This document shows positions 38,950-47,696 of a stretch of DNA of 64,000 bases, piece by piece. The notes beneath the pieces are model-generated. The model worked only from the letters and a program-made list of their open reading frames with translations. It had not been told where the DNA came from and made no database searches. A program made the position numbers and the translations under genes. The DNA lies in assembly GCA_016721015.1 (NCBI GenBank), contig JADKJL010000012.1:124001-188000 (forward strand). Direction: 5' to 3'. The DNA is from Lysobacterales bacterium (lineage in GTDB: Bacteria > Pseudomonadota > Gammaproteobacteria > Xanthomonadales > Rhodanobacteraceae). How positions within the stretch are numbered: the first letter of the stretch is position 1; every line of letters begins with the position of its first letter.

Positions 38950-39861
38950 GTGAATCCTCCGCTCAGCGTGTCGTCCGCGCTTCCGCCGCGCGCCGCATTG
39001 CTGATGGCTGCAAGCGCATCGCTGTTCGGCCTGATGGCGATTTCGATCCGCTTCGCCTCGAAGCAGCAGCATCCGTTCGAGATCGCCTTTTTCCGCTGTC
39101 TGTTCGGTGCCATCTTCGCCCTGCCCCTGCTCCACGTGCACGGGCTGGAAATCCTGCGCACGCGGCGCATCGGCTTCTACCTGGCCCGCTGCGGGGTCGG
39201 CATCGTGTCGATGCTGTGCGGTTTCTGGGCGCTCGTGCACCTGCCGCTGGCACAGGCCGTCGCGCTGTCCTATTCGACCCCGCTGTTCGTCACCATCGGG
39301 GCCGTGGTGGCACTCGGTGAAGTCGTGCGCATGCGCCGCTGGAGCGCGGTAATCATCGGCTTCATCGGCGTGATCGTCATCGTTCGTCCGACCGCGGCAG
39401 ACTTCAGCAGTGCGACCCTGGTCGCCCTCGTCGCCGCGTTACTCAGCGGAATGGTCACGATCAGCATCAAGTACCTGTCACGCACGGATCCGCCTGATCG
39501 GATCGTGCTGTTGACCACCCTGCTCTGGGTGCCGCTCAGCCTGCCGGCCGCGTTGACCGTGTGGAAGTGGCCCGACGCGACGATCTGGCCGTGGCTGATC
39601 CTCAGCGGCGTGCTCGGCACGGGCGGTCACTATTGCTGGACGCGCGCATTGAAGATGGCCGAAGCTTCAGCGCTGGCGCCGTTGAGTTACCTGCAACTGC
39701 TCGTGGTCGGCGTTCTTGCCTGGGCGGTGTTTGGCGAAACGGTCGATCGCTACACCGTGATCGGCGCAGCCATCGTCATCTGCGCCAGCCTGTACATCGC
39801 CCGACGCGAGGCGCGGGTGGCGAAAAATGCGGTGATCGGCAAGTCCAAGCCGCAGCTTTGA
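38950..39861 (+). CDS. EamA/DMT-family transporter
   Basis: A 303-residue inner-membrane transporter with ten predicted helices in two EamA repeats (first near LLMAASASLFGLMAISI, second after SGMVTISIKYLS). The family includes RhaT- and S-adenosylmethionine-type exporters; the substrate cannot be read from sequence. Start is GTG at 38950. Its stop lies 1 bp from the end of the convergent operon. Confidence 0.85.
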   Translation: MNPPLSVSSALPPRAALLMAASASLFGLMAISIRFASKQQHPFEIAFFRCLFGAIFALPLLHVHGLEILRTRRIGFYLARCGVGIVSMLCGFWALVHLPLAQAVALSYSTPLFVTIGAVVALGEVVRMRRWSAVIIGFIGVIVIVRPTAADFSSATLVALVAALLSGMVTISIKYLSRTDPPDRIVLLTTLLWVPLSLPAALTVWKWPDATIWPWLILSGVLGTGGHYCWTRALKMAEASALAPLSYLQLLVVGVLAWAVFGETVDRYTVIGAAIVICASLYIARREARVAKNAVIGKSKPQL

Positions 39862-39862
39862 T

Positions 39863-41566
39863 TCAGGGTTCGGAACGCCGACTGCGCTGCCACCACCAGA
39901 GCCCGGCACTGGCCAGCAACCAGGCAAGAAACAGCGGCCAGCGCGGCATTTCCGCACGGTGGACGGCCGCTACCGAAGGCGGACGCACAAGCTGACGCGT
40001 GGCTGCACGGATTTCCTGACGCATCAAGGCCGCCGCCTCACCGGCAGCGAGCACGAAGATCGGCACGCGCCGGTCGGCATCGACAAGCTGCTGCCAGCCC
40101 GCTTGCGCGGGCCACCAGGCCGCACAGTTCCCAGCTTCGCTGTCGATCAGCAGGCGATGACGCTGGGCCTGCCCGTCTTCGATGAAGGCGTCCGCGCCTA
40201 TGCCGCAAATGGCCGCACGCTGACCAACGCGAGGCGCACGCGGCAGCAACGGTTGGGTGGCGCCGCGCGCGCGCGCCAGGATCGAAAACGTATTGCTCCA
40301 CAGCGTGCCGTAGCGCGCCTTGTCGCCCCGCGTTGACATGCGCCAAGTATCGAGCGGCAGCCACAGCGCAATCCGACCCTGACCGAAGGCGCGCCAGCGG
40401 GCCAGCACCGAACCATCGGTTGCGGTCAGCAGCGGCACCGAAGCTTCGCCGCTGATCAGCAGAGGCATGCGCGTCAGCTCGATGTCAGCACCGGCACTGA
40501 GCAGACGTGACGAGCGCGCAAGATCTGTGGATTCGATGTGGAATCCCAGTTCAGCCCATTCGGATCGGGTCTTCGATGAGAGCGACCCGCCAACCCGCAG
40601 GAGCAAACCCATGCCGTGCTCAACGGCGTCCCTTATCAAGGCCTTGCCTGATTCTGACAACCCCGCCCAGCCCCGCTCATCAGTGACCAGCAGATCGGTT
40701 TTTTCCAGGCTGGCCGCGCTGAGTTCGGCATCGTGCTGACGCTGCTCGATGCCGCGACTGAGGCTGATCCGACTCGCCAGCGTGCTGCCCGAATCGATGA
40801 TCCAGCGCCGCAGGTACTTGGTTTCGGCATCGGCTGCGCCAGCCAGGATCATCGTGTTGAGCGAATCGCCGGCCGCGATGACGACGCCCAGCGGCAGCTC
40901 TTCGATCACGGCTTCCGCCGCATCAAGCACCTGCAGGCGATAGACAGCCTCACCGGGCGTCCTGGCCGCGGCGAACAGACGGAAGCGACCCGATTCCTCG
41001 ATGGCGGCGTGCGCCGCGACCCCACCGCTGCGATCAAGCAGACGCACCTGGCCGCCCTCGACGCCCGCAACCTTTCCTTGCATTGTCCACAATGATCCAG
41101 CACGCACCACGGCTGGCGATTCCAGTTCAATCACGCCACGCGATTCGGTGCCGGGCTCAAATGAAAGTCCACGCTGATCGACGGAATCCCGATCGCGCTC
41201 CGGCAAGCCGTCGCCAAGCACACGCAGACTGCCGAAGGCGGGATGGCGACGCAGTGCCGTGGCCAGATCGGGAGCGCGTTCGATCGAGCGATCGGCCGCA
41301 ATCACGCCAGGCAGGGCGACGATCGGCGATGATGAATCAAGTTGAGCGAGTTGCTGATCGGTCACGCCCGGCGTCAACACAACCGCTTCAACCTGCGCCT
41401 TCTCGATCATTGGCGGGTACAGCACGAGCCAGAGCAGGATCGCCATCAGCGGCGGGCCAACAACGTCGACAACGCCACGAGCCCGGCGCAGGCGCAGCGC
41501 ACGCCAGATGCCGACCAGCGATGCCAGCACGAGCAAGCCGATGGTTGCCCACTGCAACGCACTCAC
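39863..41566 (-). CDS. Membrane protein with glutamine-amidotransferase-like domain, last gene of the TldD-MoxR operon
   Basis: A 567-residue protein with two N-terminal helices (ATIGLLVLASLVGIW, LMAILLWLVLYPP), a large periplasmic or cytosolic region and one C-terminal helix (LFLAWLLASAGLWWW). The middle contains LVTDERGWAGLSESGKALIR then VEHGMGLLLRVGG, reminiscent of class-I glutamine-amidotransferase-like domains found at the end of aerotolerance (Bat) operons, but no catalytic Cys is apparent. Overlaps the preceding gene by ATGA. Function unknown; operon membership is firm. Confidence 0.7.
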   Translation of the reverse strand: MSALQWATIGLLVLASLVGIWRALRLRRARGVVDVVGPPLMAILLWLVLYPPMIEKAQVEAVVLTPGVTDQQLAQLDSSSPIVALPGVIAADRSIERAPDLATALRRHPAFGSLRVLGDGLPERDRDSVDQRGLSFEPGTESRGVIELESPAVVRAGSLWTMQGKVAGVEGGQVRLLDRSGGVAAHAAIEESGRFRLFAAARTPGEAVYRLQVLDAAEAVIEELPLGVVIAAGDSLNTMILAGAADAETKYLRRWIIDSGSTLASRISLSRGIEQRQHDAELSAASLEKTDLLVTDERGWAGLSESGKALIRDAVEHGMGLLLRVGGSLSSKTRSEWAELGFHIESTDLARSSRLLSAGADIELTRMPLLISGEASVPLLTATDGSVLARWRAFGQGRIALWLPLDTWRMSTRGDKARYGTLWSNTFSILARARGATQPLLPRAPRVGQRAAICGIGADAFIEDGQAQRHRLLIDSEAGNCAAWWPAQAGWQQLVDADRRVPIFVLAAGEAAALMRQEIRAATRQLVRPPSVAAVHRAEMPRWPLFLAWLLASAGLWWWQRSRRSEP

Positions 41567-43704
41567 GCTGGCGGCTCCTGCTGCAAGCGCTCAAGGTAGC
41601 GGCGCCCGCTCGCGTCCGGCGTGCCGCGCGAACGCGAGACAGTCGGCGGATTCGGCAACACCGCCCAGAGGCGATCCAGCAGGTTGCTGCGGCAACTCGC
41701 ACAATCGGGTTGTCGACGCAGCGCATCGACCGCCGCGATCAGACCGAGGGTATCCGGCAGGGCCGTTGAAGGCGCCCGCAACCAGCTCGAAAAAGCCTCG
41801 AGATCACCCGAAGAACCATCTGCAAGTGTCTGATAGGTTTCGGAAATCACCTTCAAGTCATCTTCAGCCTCAACAAGCACGCCACGCGTGTCAGTCACCC
41901 CCTTGCGCTCGCCTGAAAGCCGCCGGCTCTCATCGACAGGCGGCAGTTCAAGGCCGACCCGGGCCAGGTAGATGCGCGTGGATTGCTGCACCTGCTTGAT
42001 CAAATCCAGAGCCCGATTCTCGTATGGCAGCGCCTTGGCCGGTTCGCCCTGGCGCAAATGCAGTTCGGCCTGCCACATTTCGGCCAGCGCGGCCTTGAGG
42101 GTCTTCTTGGTGGCAGGATCGAGCAGGGTCGCCGCTTCGGCGTGGTCATGGGTATGACCGAATTCGGCGAGGATGTTGTCCGCCTTGCCGAAGCCGGTTG
42201 CGGAATCCGCGCCCTGCTCGTGATCGTGGTCGGCCGAGAGCGCGTCCTGCTGGGTGGGCGCATCGTCGTGCGCATCACCTGGAGAGTGCGGTTTTCGATC
42301 CCCCGACTCGAACTCCTCGCCAAGGAACTGGCCGTAGCGCAGGCGCAGGATCTTCTGGTCGACACCGATCGTGTCCGAGCGGGCCATGAAGCGATCATCC
42401 GCGAGCTGCGCACGCTCGCCGATCAGGGCCTCGGTATCAATGATGATCTGCCGCTGGCTGCGGAAATACGCCGGCAACACTTTCTGCACAATGCCATCGA
42501 CACCCTCGCTTTCGCGACTGAGATCGACCGGCCAGCGCAGAATATAGCCGGCACTGCGTGCTTCGTTGGCGCCGGGGCGACGGTTGTCGGTGACGATCAG
42601 GCGCACGATCAGATCGTCACCCTCGGCAAAACCCAGGCTGCCGAGATCGAGATGGCGACGATAGCGCCGCTGACGCGCATCGCCGCCAGCATCGGCACGC
42701 AGGCGTTCGCTGCGCTCACTGACCGTCACCTGCTCGCCACCACCTTGCGCCAGCGTGATCGCGAGCTTGGCATCGCCGATGCCGTAGTCGTCGGTCACCT
42801 CGAAATAGAGCGGCCATTGGCGCTGCCCGAGCTCGAGCTGGGTCAGGGTCTTGTCCGGGGCAACGACCTTGATCTCCGGGGCCAGGTCGACGATCGCATC
42901 GAGCCGGTACAGGCGATCATCGGCCAGCACGGGCGCGCCCGAAACAGCGATCCGGTAAAGGGTCGAATCGGTCAACACGGTTTCGGCGTGCCAGCCTTGC
43001 TCGCCCTCGGTCAGCGCGAGCTCCTTGCCATCGTGAAAAACGAGTTTCACCGCCTTGGGATCCGGCTCGAACTGGATCTGCCAAGCCAATCGGGAACCGT
43101 CGGCGACTTCGGCTTCCAGCACTGATTCCGTGCGCGGCGGCAGGCCGGTATAGGCCGGCGCCTCGATCGCAAGCCGCACCGAGCGGATCACGGTCTGCGT
43201 GCTGACCGGTGTTTCCGCTGTCGCTGCTGCGCCAGGCTTCGATTCTTCCCGCTCATCCATGCGCGGGAACAGCGACGCGAAAATGAGAATGACGAGCACC
43301 GCCCCGATTGCCACCACGAAGCGCGGCATCGGCGCGCGCGCAATCGCGGGAAGCGGATGCTGACTCAGCCGGGCGAGGATGCGCTCGCGCTGGAGAACTT
43401 GCAGTGATGACCGCTCTGCCATCGATCCGAGCAGCAGATCCGCGCTGTCTTCGAGTTCAGGCGACAACGCATCGAGTTGGCGAATCGCCGACGTCGCATC
43501 GATTCGGAGCCAGGCACGCACGAGCAGGAACACCAGGACCGCGATGGCCAGGCCGATCGATCCGATCACGAACCGTGCCGGCGCGAAACGACTGACCAGG
43601 AAAACCATCGCAGCCAGCATCAGTGGAGCCCAGACCAGCAGATCGGCCATCTCGCGGCGGCGAAGACGACCCTGCCAACGACGCAACAGCGGATGCATCG
43701 TCAT
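41563..43704 (-). CDS. DUF4175-like membrane protein
   Basis: A 713-residue protein. It begins with two helices (MADLLVWAPLMLAAMVFLV and FVIGSIGLAIAVLVFLLV), a third around residue 150 (RFVVAIGAVLVILIFASLF), a long periplasmic beta-rich region (IRSVRLAIEAPAYTGLPP; WPLYFEVTDDYGIGDAKLA) and a helical His/Asp-rich tail (HDDAPTQQDALSADHDHEQG). This layout corresponds to DUF4175-type proteins found beside MoxR-DUF58 genes. Both ends overlap neighbours by ATGA. The His/Asp-rich stretch could bind metal; that is speculation. Confidence 0.72.
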   Translation of the reverse strand: MTMHPLLRRWQGRLRRREMADLLVWAPLMLAAMVFLVSRFAPARFVIGSIGLAIAVLVFLLVRAWLRIDATSAIRQLDALSPELEDSADLLLGSMAERSSLQVLQRERILARLSQHPLPAIARAPMPRFVVAIGAVLVILIFASLFPRMDEREESKPGAAATAETPVSTQTVIRSVRLAIEAPAYTGLPPRTESVLEAEVADGSRLAWQIQFEPDPKAVKLVFHDGKELALTEGEQGWHAETVLTDSTLYRIAVSGAPVLADDRLYRLDAIVDLAPEIKVVAPDKTLTQLELGQRQWPLYFEVTDDYGIGDAKLAITLAQGGGEQVTVSERSERLRADAGGDARQRRYRRHLDLGSLGFAEGDDLIVRLIVTDNRRPGANEARSAGYILRWPVDLSRESEGVDGIVQKVLPAYFRSQRQIIIDTEALIGERAQLADDRFMARSDTIGVDQKILRLRYGQFLGEEFESGDRKPHSPGDAHDDAPTQQDALSADHDHEQGADSATGFGKADNILAEFGHTHDHAEAATLLDPATKKTLKAALAEMWQAELHLRQGEPAKALPYENRALDLIKQVQQSTRIYLARVGLELPPVDESRRLSGERKGVTDTRGVLVEAEDDLKVISETYQTLADGSSGDLEAFSSWLRAPSTALPDTLGLIAAVDALRRQPDCASCRSNLLDRLWAVLPNPPTVSRSRGTPDASGRRYLERLQQEPPA

Positions 43705-44849
43705 GGCCGAATCCTGCGAGTTGCAAGCCAGCGCTCGATCAGGAAGATCAGGCAGATCAGCAAGCCTAGCCATGCAACCAGTTCCGTGCGTTGCACGAAT
43801 CGCGGCAGCGGATCGGTCGACTGGCGCGGTTGAATCTCGTCCGCATGAGCGCTCGATGGCGCGGGCAAGGGCGGATTCAAAAGCTGCTCCAAGCGTGCCG
43901 GAAATTCGGCATCGAGCAAGATCGGAAAATCCGCCGCCGTCAGCGGTCCGCGCAAATGGATCAGATGGCCGTTGCCGAGCATCTCGTCACGCGCAAGGGT
44001 CGCACCTTGATCATCACGCCAGATCACCGCGCCCTCGGCCGATGCATCATCGATCACGAGCGCCCGACCGCCTTTGTGAACCCATGTCTCAATCTCGTCT
44101 GGCAGTGGCGACCCGAGCCAGATCAGCACATCGGTCTTTGCCGGCAAGCCCGCGGTCGATGGCTGGTCGTCAACGATCCAGTGCGTGGCCGCGACCGGAT
44201 CCCAGGCTGCGACAGCCGCGCGCAGGTAACCCAGGCCCTCGTCCTGCGCAGAAGAATGGCGCAGCGCGAGTCTGCGCTCGACCGGCGTATCCGGCACCGC
44301 GCTTTGAGGCGGCGATGGCAACACGATCCACTCGATCGCCCTGCCAACCAGGATCCTTTCCGCATCGAGCCCGCGCACTTGGTCAGGCACGATCACGCTC
44401 AAGGAATCGTCGCTTGGCAAGCTCGCGTCAAACTCGCGCAGCAGGCTCGACAAGGCCAGGCCACGCCTTGGCTCCGCTTCGTCGATGGCCGGGAAACCCG
44501 CAGCCAGCCAATGCCACTCAGCCGTTGTATCGGAGATCTTCTGGCGAGCCGCATCGATATCGACCCCGGGCACGACGGCGATCCTGTGCCGCGTTCCACG
44601 CCAGGATCCTTCGAGCACCGGCATCGCGACGAGCAAGGCAACCAGGCCGACCAGCAGCAAGCGCACGAGCAACAGCCAGCGATCCTCGAAGCGCAGGCGC
44701 CGACGCGGCCGCACACTCTCGCGCAACCAGCGCAGGGCCGGAAAATCGATGATCGTGTTGTCGGATTGGCGAACCAGATGGATCAACAGCGGCACCAGCA
44801 AGCCGCCCAGTGCGATCAATCCCCACGGCAACAGGAAGGCGAGATTCAT
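43701..44849 (-). CDS. BatA-like membrane protein
   Basis: A 382-residue protein with the BatA N-terminal region: FLLPWGLIALGGLLVPLLIH, then LVRLLLVGLVALLVAMPVLEG, and one helix at the C-terminus (VAWLGLLICLIFLIERWL). The von Willebrand-type middle lacks a recognisable DxSxS metal site, so it may be a structural relative. Bat proteins cooperate with MoxR ATPases and DUF58 proteins in envelope stress tolerance. Coupled to both neighbours by 4-bp overlaps. Confidence 0.78.
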   Translation of the reverse strand: MNLAFLLPWGLIALGGLLVPLLIHLVRQSDNTIIDFPALRWLRESVRPRRRLRFEDRWLLLVRLLLVGLVALLVAMPVLEGSWRGTRHRIAVVPGVDIDAARQKISDTTAEWHWLAAGFPAIDEAEPRRGLALSSLLREFDASLPSDDSLSVIVPDQVRGLDAERILVGRAIEWIVLPSPPQSAVPDTPVERRLALRHSSAQDEGLGYLRAAVAAWDPVAATHWIVDDQPSTAGLPAKTDVLIWLGSPLPDEIETWVHKGGRALVIDDASAEGAVIWRDDQGATLARDEMLGNGHLIHLRGPLTAADFPILLDAEFPARLEQLLNPPLPAPSSAHADEIQPRQSTDPLPRFVQRTELVAWLGLLICLIFLIERWLATRRIRP

Positions 44850-45736
44850 CGACGTTCCGGCGCCGACTGTGCATGCCCAAACAGGCGATGCAGCGGCTCG
44901 TCGAGCGGTCGATCGATCACATGTTCGACATGCAGCACGCCGGCCGCCGCCATGCGTCTGGCCAGTGCCGCACGCGCCGCGGCAAAGCGTTCGATGAAAT
45001 CCCGGCGTGCCGCGGCGGCGTCGATGCGCAGCTCGGCACCGGTTTCGGGATCGCGGAAACGCAATCCGCCCTTGAACGGGAAGTCACGCTCCTCGGCACT
45101 GAGCAACTGGATCGAGAGCACTTCGCGGCGGGCTGCAGCGAGGCGCAGCTCGAGTTCGGTCAACTCGTCGTCGAAGCCGTCGCTGAGAAAAAGCACGAGC
45201 GCTCCGGGGCGCACGCGCTCCCAAAGCGGGCGCAGTTGATCGGCGCCCGGCAGCAGTCCGCCACTGGCAAGCCGATCGAGTTCAAGCAGACAGCGATCGC
45301 GCTGGCGCGCGCCAGCGCCCTCGGCGACCAGGGCCAGTGCGGCGGCGGAAAGGCCAATCAAGCCAAACCGGTCACCCTGGCGCAGGGCCAGTTCGATCAC
45401 GCAGGCCGCGAGAAGCTTGGCCGCTTCAAGCTTGCTGAAATCCGGCCGCGCCCGATCCGCCACGGACATCGAGGCACTCGCATCGATCACGATCCAGACC
45501 GTCAGCGGGCTGTCACGCTCGGCCTCGCGCACGAAGTAACGATCCGAGCGCGCAAACAGCTTCCAGTCGATCCGGCGCGGCTCGTCGCCCGGTTCGTAGC
45601 CGCGATACTGGGCAAATTCGAGACCCGCGCCGCGACTGCGGCTCGCGTGCATGCCAAGACCATCGCCACCGGCTGCCGAACGCGCGCGCAAATGCAGATC
45701 CCGCAACCTCGCGCGCAGTTCGTCGGGGAGACGCAT
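44846..45736 (-). CDS. DUF58 protein with VWA-like domain
   Basis: A 296-residue cytosolic protein. The DUF58 core is FAQYRGYEPGDEPRRIDWKL, followed by the metal-adhesion motif DASASMSV (DxSxS). Such proteins pair with MoxR AAA+ ATPases as adaptor or client. It begins 4 bp after the moxR stop and overlaps the BatA-like start. Confidence 0.9.
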   Translation of the reverse strand: MRLPDELRARLRDLHLRARSAAGGDGLGMHASRSRGAGLEFAQYRGYEPGDEPRRIDWKLFARSDRYFVREAERDSPLTVWIVIDASASMSVADRARPDFSKLEAAKLLAACVIELALRQGDRFGLIGLSAAALALVAEGAGARQRDRCLLELDRLASGGLLPGADQLRPLWERVRPGALVLFLSDGFDDELTELELRLAAARREVLSIQLLSAEERDFPFKGGLRFRDPETGAELRIDAAAARRDFIERFAAARAALARRMAAAGVLHVEHVIDRPLDEPLHRLFGHAQSAPERR

Positions 45737-45740
45737 CGGG

Positions 45741-46736
45741 CTAGGCCGGCAAGGCGACCGAGCGCAGCAGCACGTCGATCACATCATCGGTACTGCGGCG
45801 TTCGGCTTCGGCGGAAAACGAAAGCAACAGACGATGGCGCAATACCGGCGAGGCCAGCGCCTTGATGTCCTCGCGGGTCACGGCAAGACGACCATGGATC
45901 AGGGCACGCGCCTTGGATGCCAGCACCAGCGATTGTCCGGCGCGCGGGCCAGCACCCCAACGCACCCACTCGCGCACTTCGGCGATGTCGCTGTGCTGAG
46001 GTCGTGATGCGCGTACGAGCCGCGTGATCCAGGTCATCAGGTCTTCGCTGACATGCACTTCGCGCACGAGCTTCTGCAGCGCAATCACTTCCCCGGCATC
46101 CATGACCTGACTAACCTTGCCAGACGAGCTGCCGGTGGTGCGCGCCAGGATCGAGCGTTCTTCGGTTTCGTCGGGGTAGTCGACATGGATATGCAGCAGG
46201 AAGCGGTCGAGCTGGGCTTCCGGCAATGGATAGGTGCCGGCCTGTTCGAGCGGGTTCTGCGTCGCCAGCACGAAAAACGGTTCCGGCAACGGGTAGGTCG
46301 TCCCGGCGTAGCTGATCGTGTGCTCCTGCATCGCTTCAAGCAGGGCGGCCTGCGTTTTCGGCGGCGTGCGGTTGAGCTCGTCGGCGAGCAGCAGGCTGGT
46401 GAAAACAGGGCCTTTCTGGAACTTGAAATAGCGCTTGCCGGTGCCGTGATCCTCCTCGAGGATCTCGGTGCCGATGATGTCGCTCGGCATCAGATCCGGA
46501 GTGAACTGGATGCGCCGGAATTCAAGCTGCAGCGCCTGCCCGAGCGAACGCACGAGCAGGGTCTTGCCGAGTCCCGGCACGCCTTCGAGCAGGCAGTGGC
46601 CACCGGCAAGCAAGCCGATCAGCAACTGTTCGACGACTTCATCCTGGCCGACGATCGCCTCGGCGATCGACTCACGCAGCTTCGCCAGCTTGGCGATGGA
46701 TTGGCGCACGTCTTGTTCGGTCACCGCGTCATTCAT
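45741..46736 (-). CDS. MoxR-family AAA+ ATPase
   Basis: A 331-residue chaperone-type ATPase. Walker A GVPGLGKT, Walker B LLADELNRTPP, sensor 1 FVLATQNPLEQ, arginine finger region and a C-terminal lid (ALASPVLRHRLLLSFSAEAE). The ATG at 46736 gives MNDAVTEQDVRQ; a longer in-frame start reads through the palindromic repeat upstream and was rejected. MoxR proteins assist maturation of protein complexes together with VWA-type partners, here the DUF58 and BatA-like genes. Confidence 0.92.
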   Translation of the reverse strand: MNDAVTEQDVRQSIAKLAKLRESIAEAIVGQDEVVEQLLIGLLAGGHCLLEGVPGLGKTLLVRSLGQALQLEFRRIQFTPDLMPSDIIGTEILEEDHGTGKRYFKFQKGPVFTSLLLADELNRTPPKTQAALLEAMQEHTISYAGTTYPLPEPFFVLATQNPLEQAGTYPLPEAQLDRFLLHIHVDYPDETEERSILARTTGSSSGKVSQVMDAGEVIALQKLVREVHVSEDLMTWITRLVRASRPQHSDIAEVREWVRWGAGPRAGQSLVLASKARALIHGRLAVTREDIKALASPVLRHRLLLSFSAEAERRSTDDVIDVLLRSVALPA

Positions 46737-46760
46737 TTCAGGATTCCAATTGCGTTCGCT

Positions 46761-46837
46761 CGTGGGAGCGGCTTCAGCCGCGATGCTCATTGTTTGATGA
46801 TGGGTGAAGAGCATCGCGGCTGAAGCCGCTCCCACGA
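46761..46837. repeat. Palindromic repeat between DUF4159 and moxR genes
   Basis: Near-perfect long palindrome: CGTGGGAGCGGCTTCAGCCG and its partner flank a 27-nt loop inside an otherwise tight operon. In mRNA it would make a very stable hairpin 25 nt before the moxR start. Confidence 0.92.
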
Positions 46838-46849
46838 AAATCATCTTGC

Positions 46850-47575
46850 CTAATTCGTCATCGCATAAACCACGATATTGACCGCAAATTTCGTGTTGTC
46901 TTCGGCCAGGAAGCGCTTGTTGCGCCAGTCGTAATCCCATTCACAACCATAATCCTTGTTGCTGTAAAGCACACCGAGGCGGCCGTCGATCTCGATCCCC
47001 TTGAGGTAATCGTGGACGAGATCATCGCCCCAGCCATTCAGCTCGAAACCGGTGGCGGGTGGCCCGTCAAAAGTAAAAAAGCTCGAGTACAACGGATGGG
47101 TCTTGCTCAACTTGCGCAGCGCATCGCGACCAAAGATCTTCGCCATCTCGCTTTCGAAGGATCGTGCGAACAGCCCATCAATATCGTGATTGCAGTCATC
47201 GACAACGACAAAGCCGCCATTGCGCACGTACTTCTCGAAATTGCGCCGCTCGTCGGCATTGAACTCGACCAGCTTGTGCCCGGCCAGATAGCAGAACGGC
47301 GCGGCCAGCATGCGCGGATCGGCCAATGGCAAGACATGTTCCTTCGGATCAACGCGCAAGGTCGTGTACTGGATCAACGCATCGATCAGATTCGATGGCA
47401 TGCGCTGATCGACATCCCAGTCGCCCGACTCGTACATGAGCCGGGTGAACCAGAAGTCATAAGTGCCGGGAGTGGGGAGTTGGGAGTTGAGAGTCGGAGA
47501 AGCACCACGCGCCTGCACGCAAGGTGCGAGCACTACGCCAGCAACAAGCAGACGAAGGAACTCGGCGCGAGTCAT
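46850..47575 (-). CDS. DUF4159 protein, exported
   Basis: A 241-residue protein with an N-terminal signal (FLRLLVAGVVLAPCVQARG). The body matches DUF4159: FWFTRLMYESGDWDVDQR, RNGGFVVVDDCNHDIDGLF and GVLYSNKDYGCEWDYDW. Usually encoded beside MoxR and TldD genes; function unknown, with a flavodoxin/GATase-like fold proposed for the family. A linker right after the signal (SPTLNSQLPTP) is encoded by a short ACTCCC-type microrepeat, so it is probably a recent in-frame expansion. Confidence 0.8.
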   Translation of the reverse strand: MTRAEFLRLLVAGVVLAPCVQARGASPTLNSQLPTPGTYDFWFTRLMYESGDWDVDQRMPSNLIDALIQYTTLRVDPKEHVLPLADPRMLAAPFCYLAGHKLVEFNADERRNFEKYVRNGGFVVVDDCNHDIDGLFARSFESEMAKIFGRDALRKLSKTHPLYSSFFTFDGPPATGFELNGWGDDLVHDYLKGIEIDGRLGVLYSNKDYGCEWDYDWRNKRFLAEDNTKFAVNIVVYAMTN

Positions 47576-47658
47576 GCGAAGATCTTGATGGAGGTTCGGA
47601 AAGTGGGATCCGCAAGCGCGGCGACCTGTACGCTGCCGGCGGCCGCTTTTCCGCTTTT

Positions 47659-47690
47659 CCTACTCCCCACTCCCTACTCCCTACTCCCGC
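47659..47690. repeat. Short tandem repeat of CTACTCC type
   Basis: TACTCCCCACTCCCTACTCC followed by CTACTCCC, seven nucleotides before the tldE stop codon and related to the microrepeat inside the DUF4159 gene. Confidence 0.75.
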
Positions 47691-47696
47691 CCCCCG

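Noticed and set aside
43791..45239. 482-codon plus-strand frame in the TldD-MoxR operon
   Set aside because: Antisense to BatA-like and DUF58 genes that overlap by ATGA and keep family motifs.
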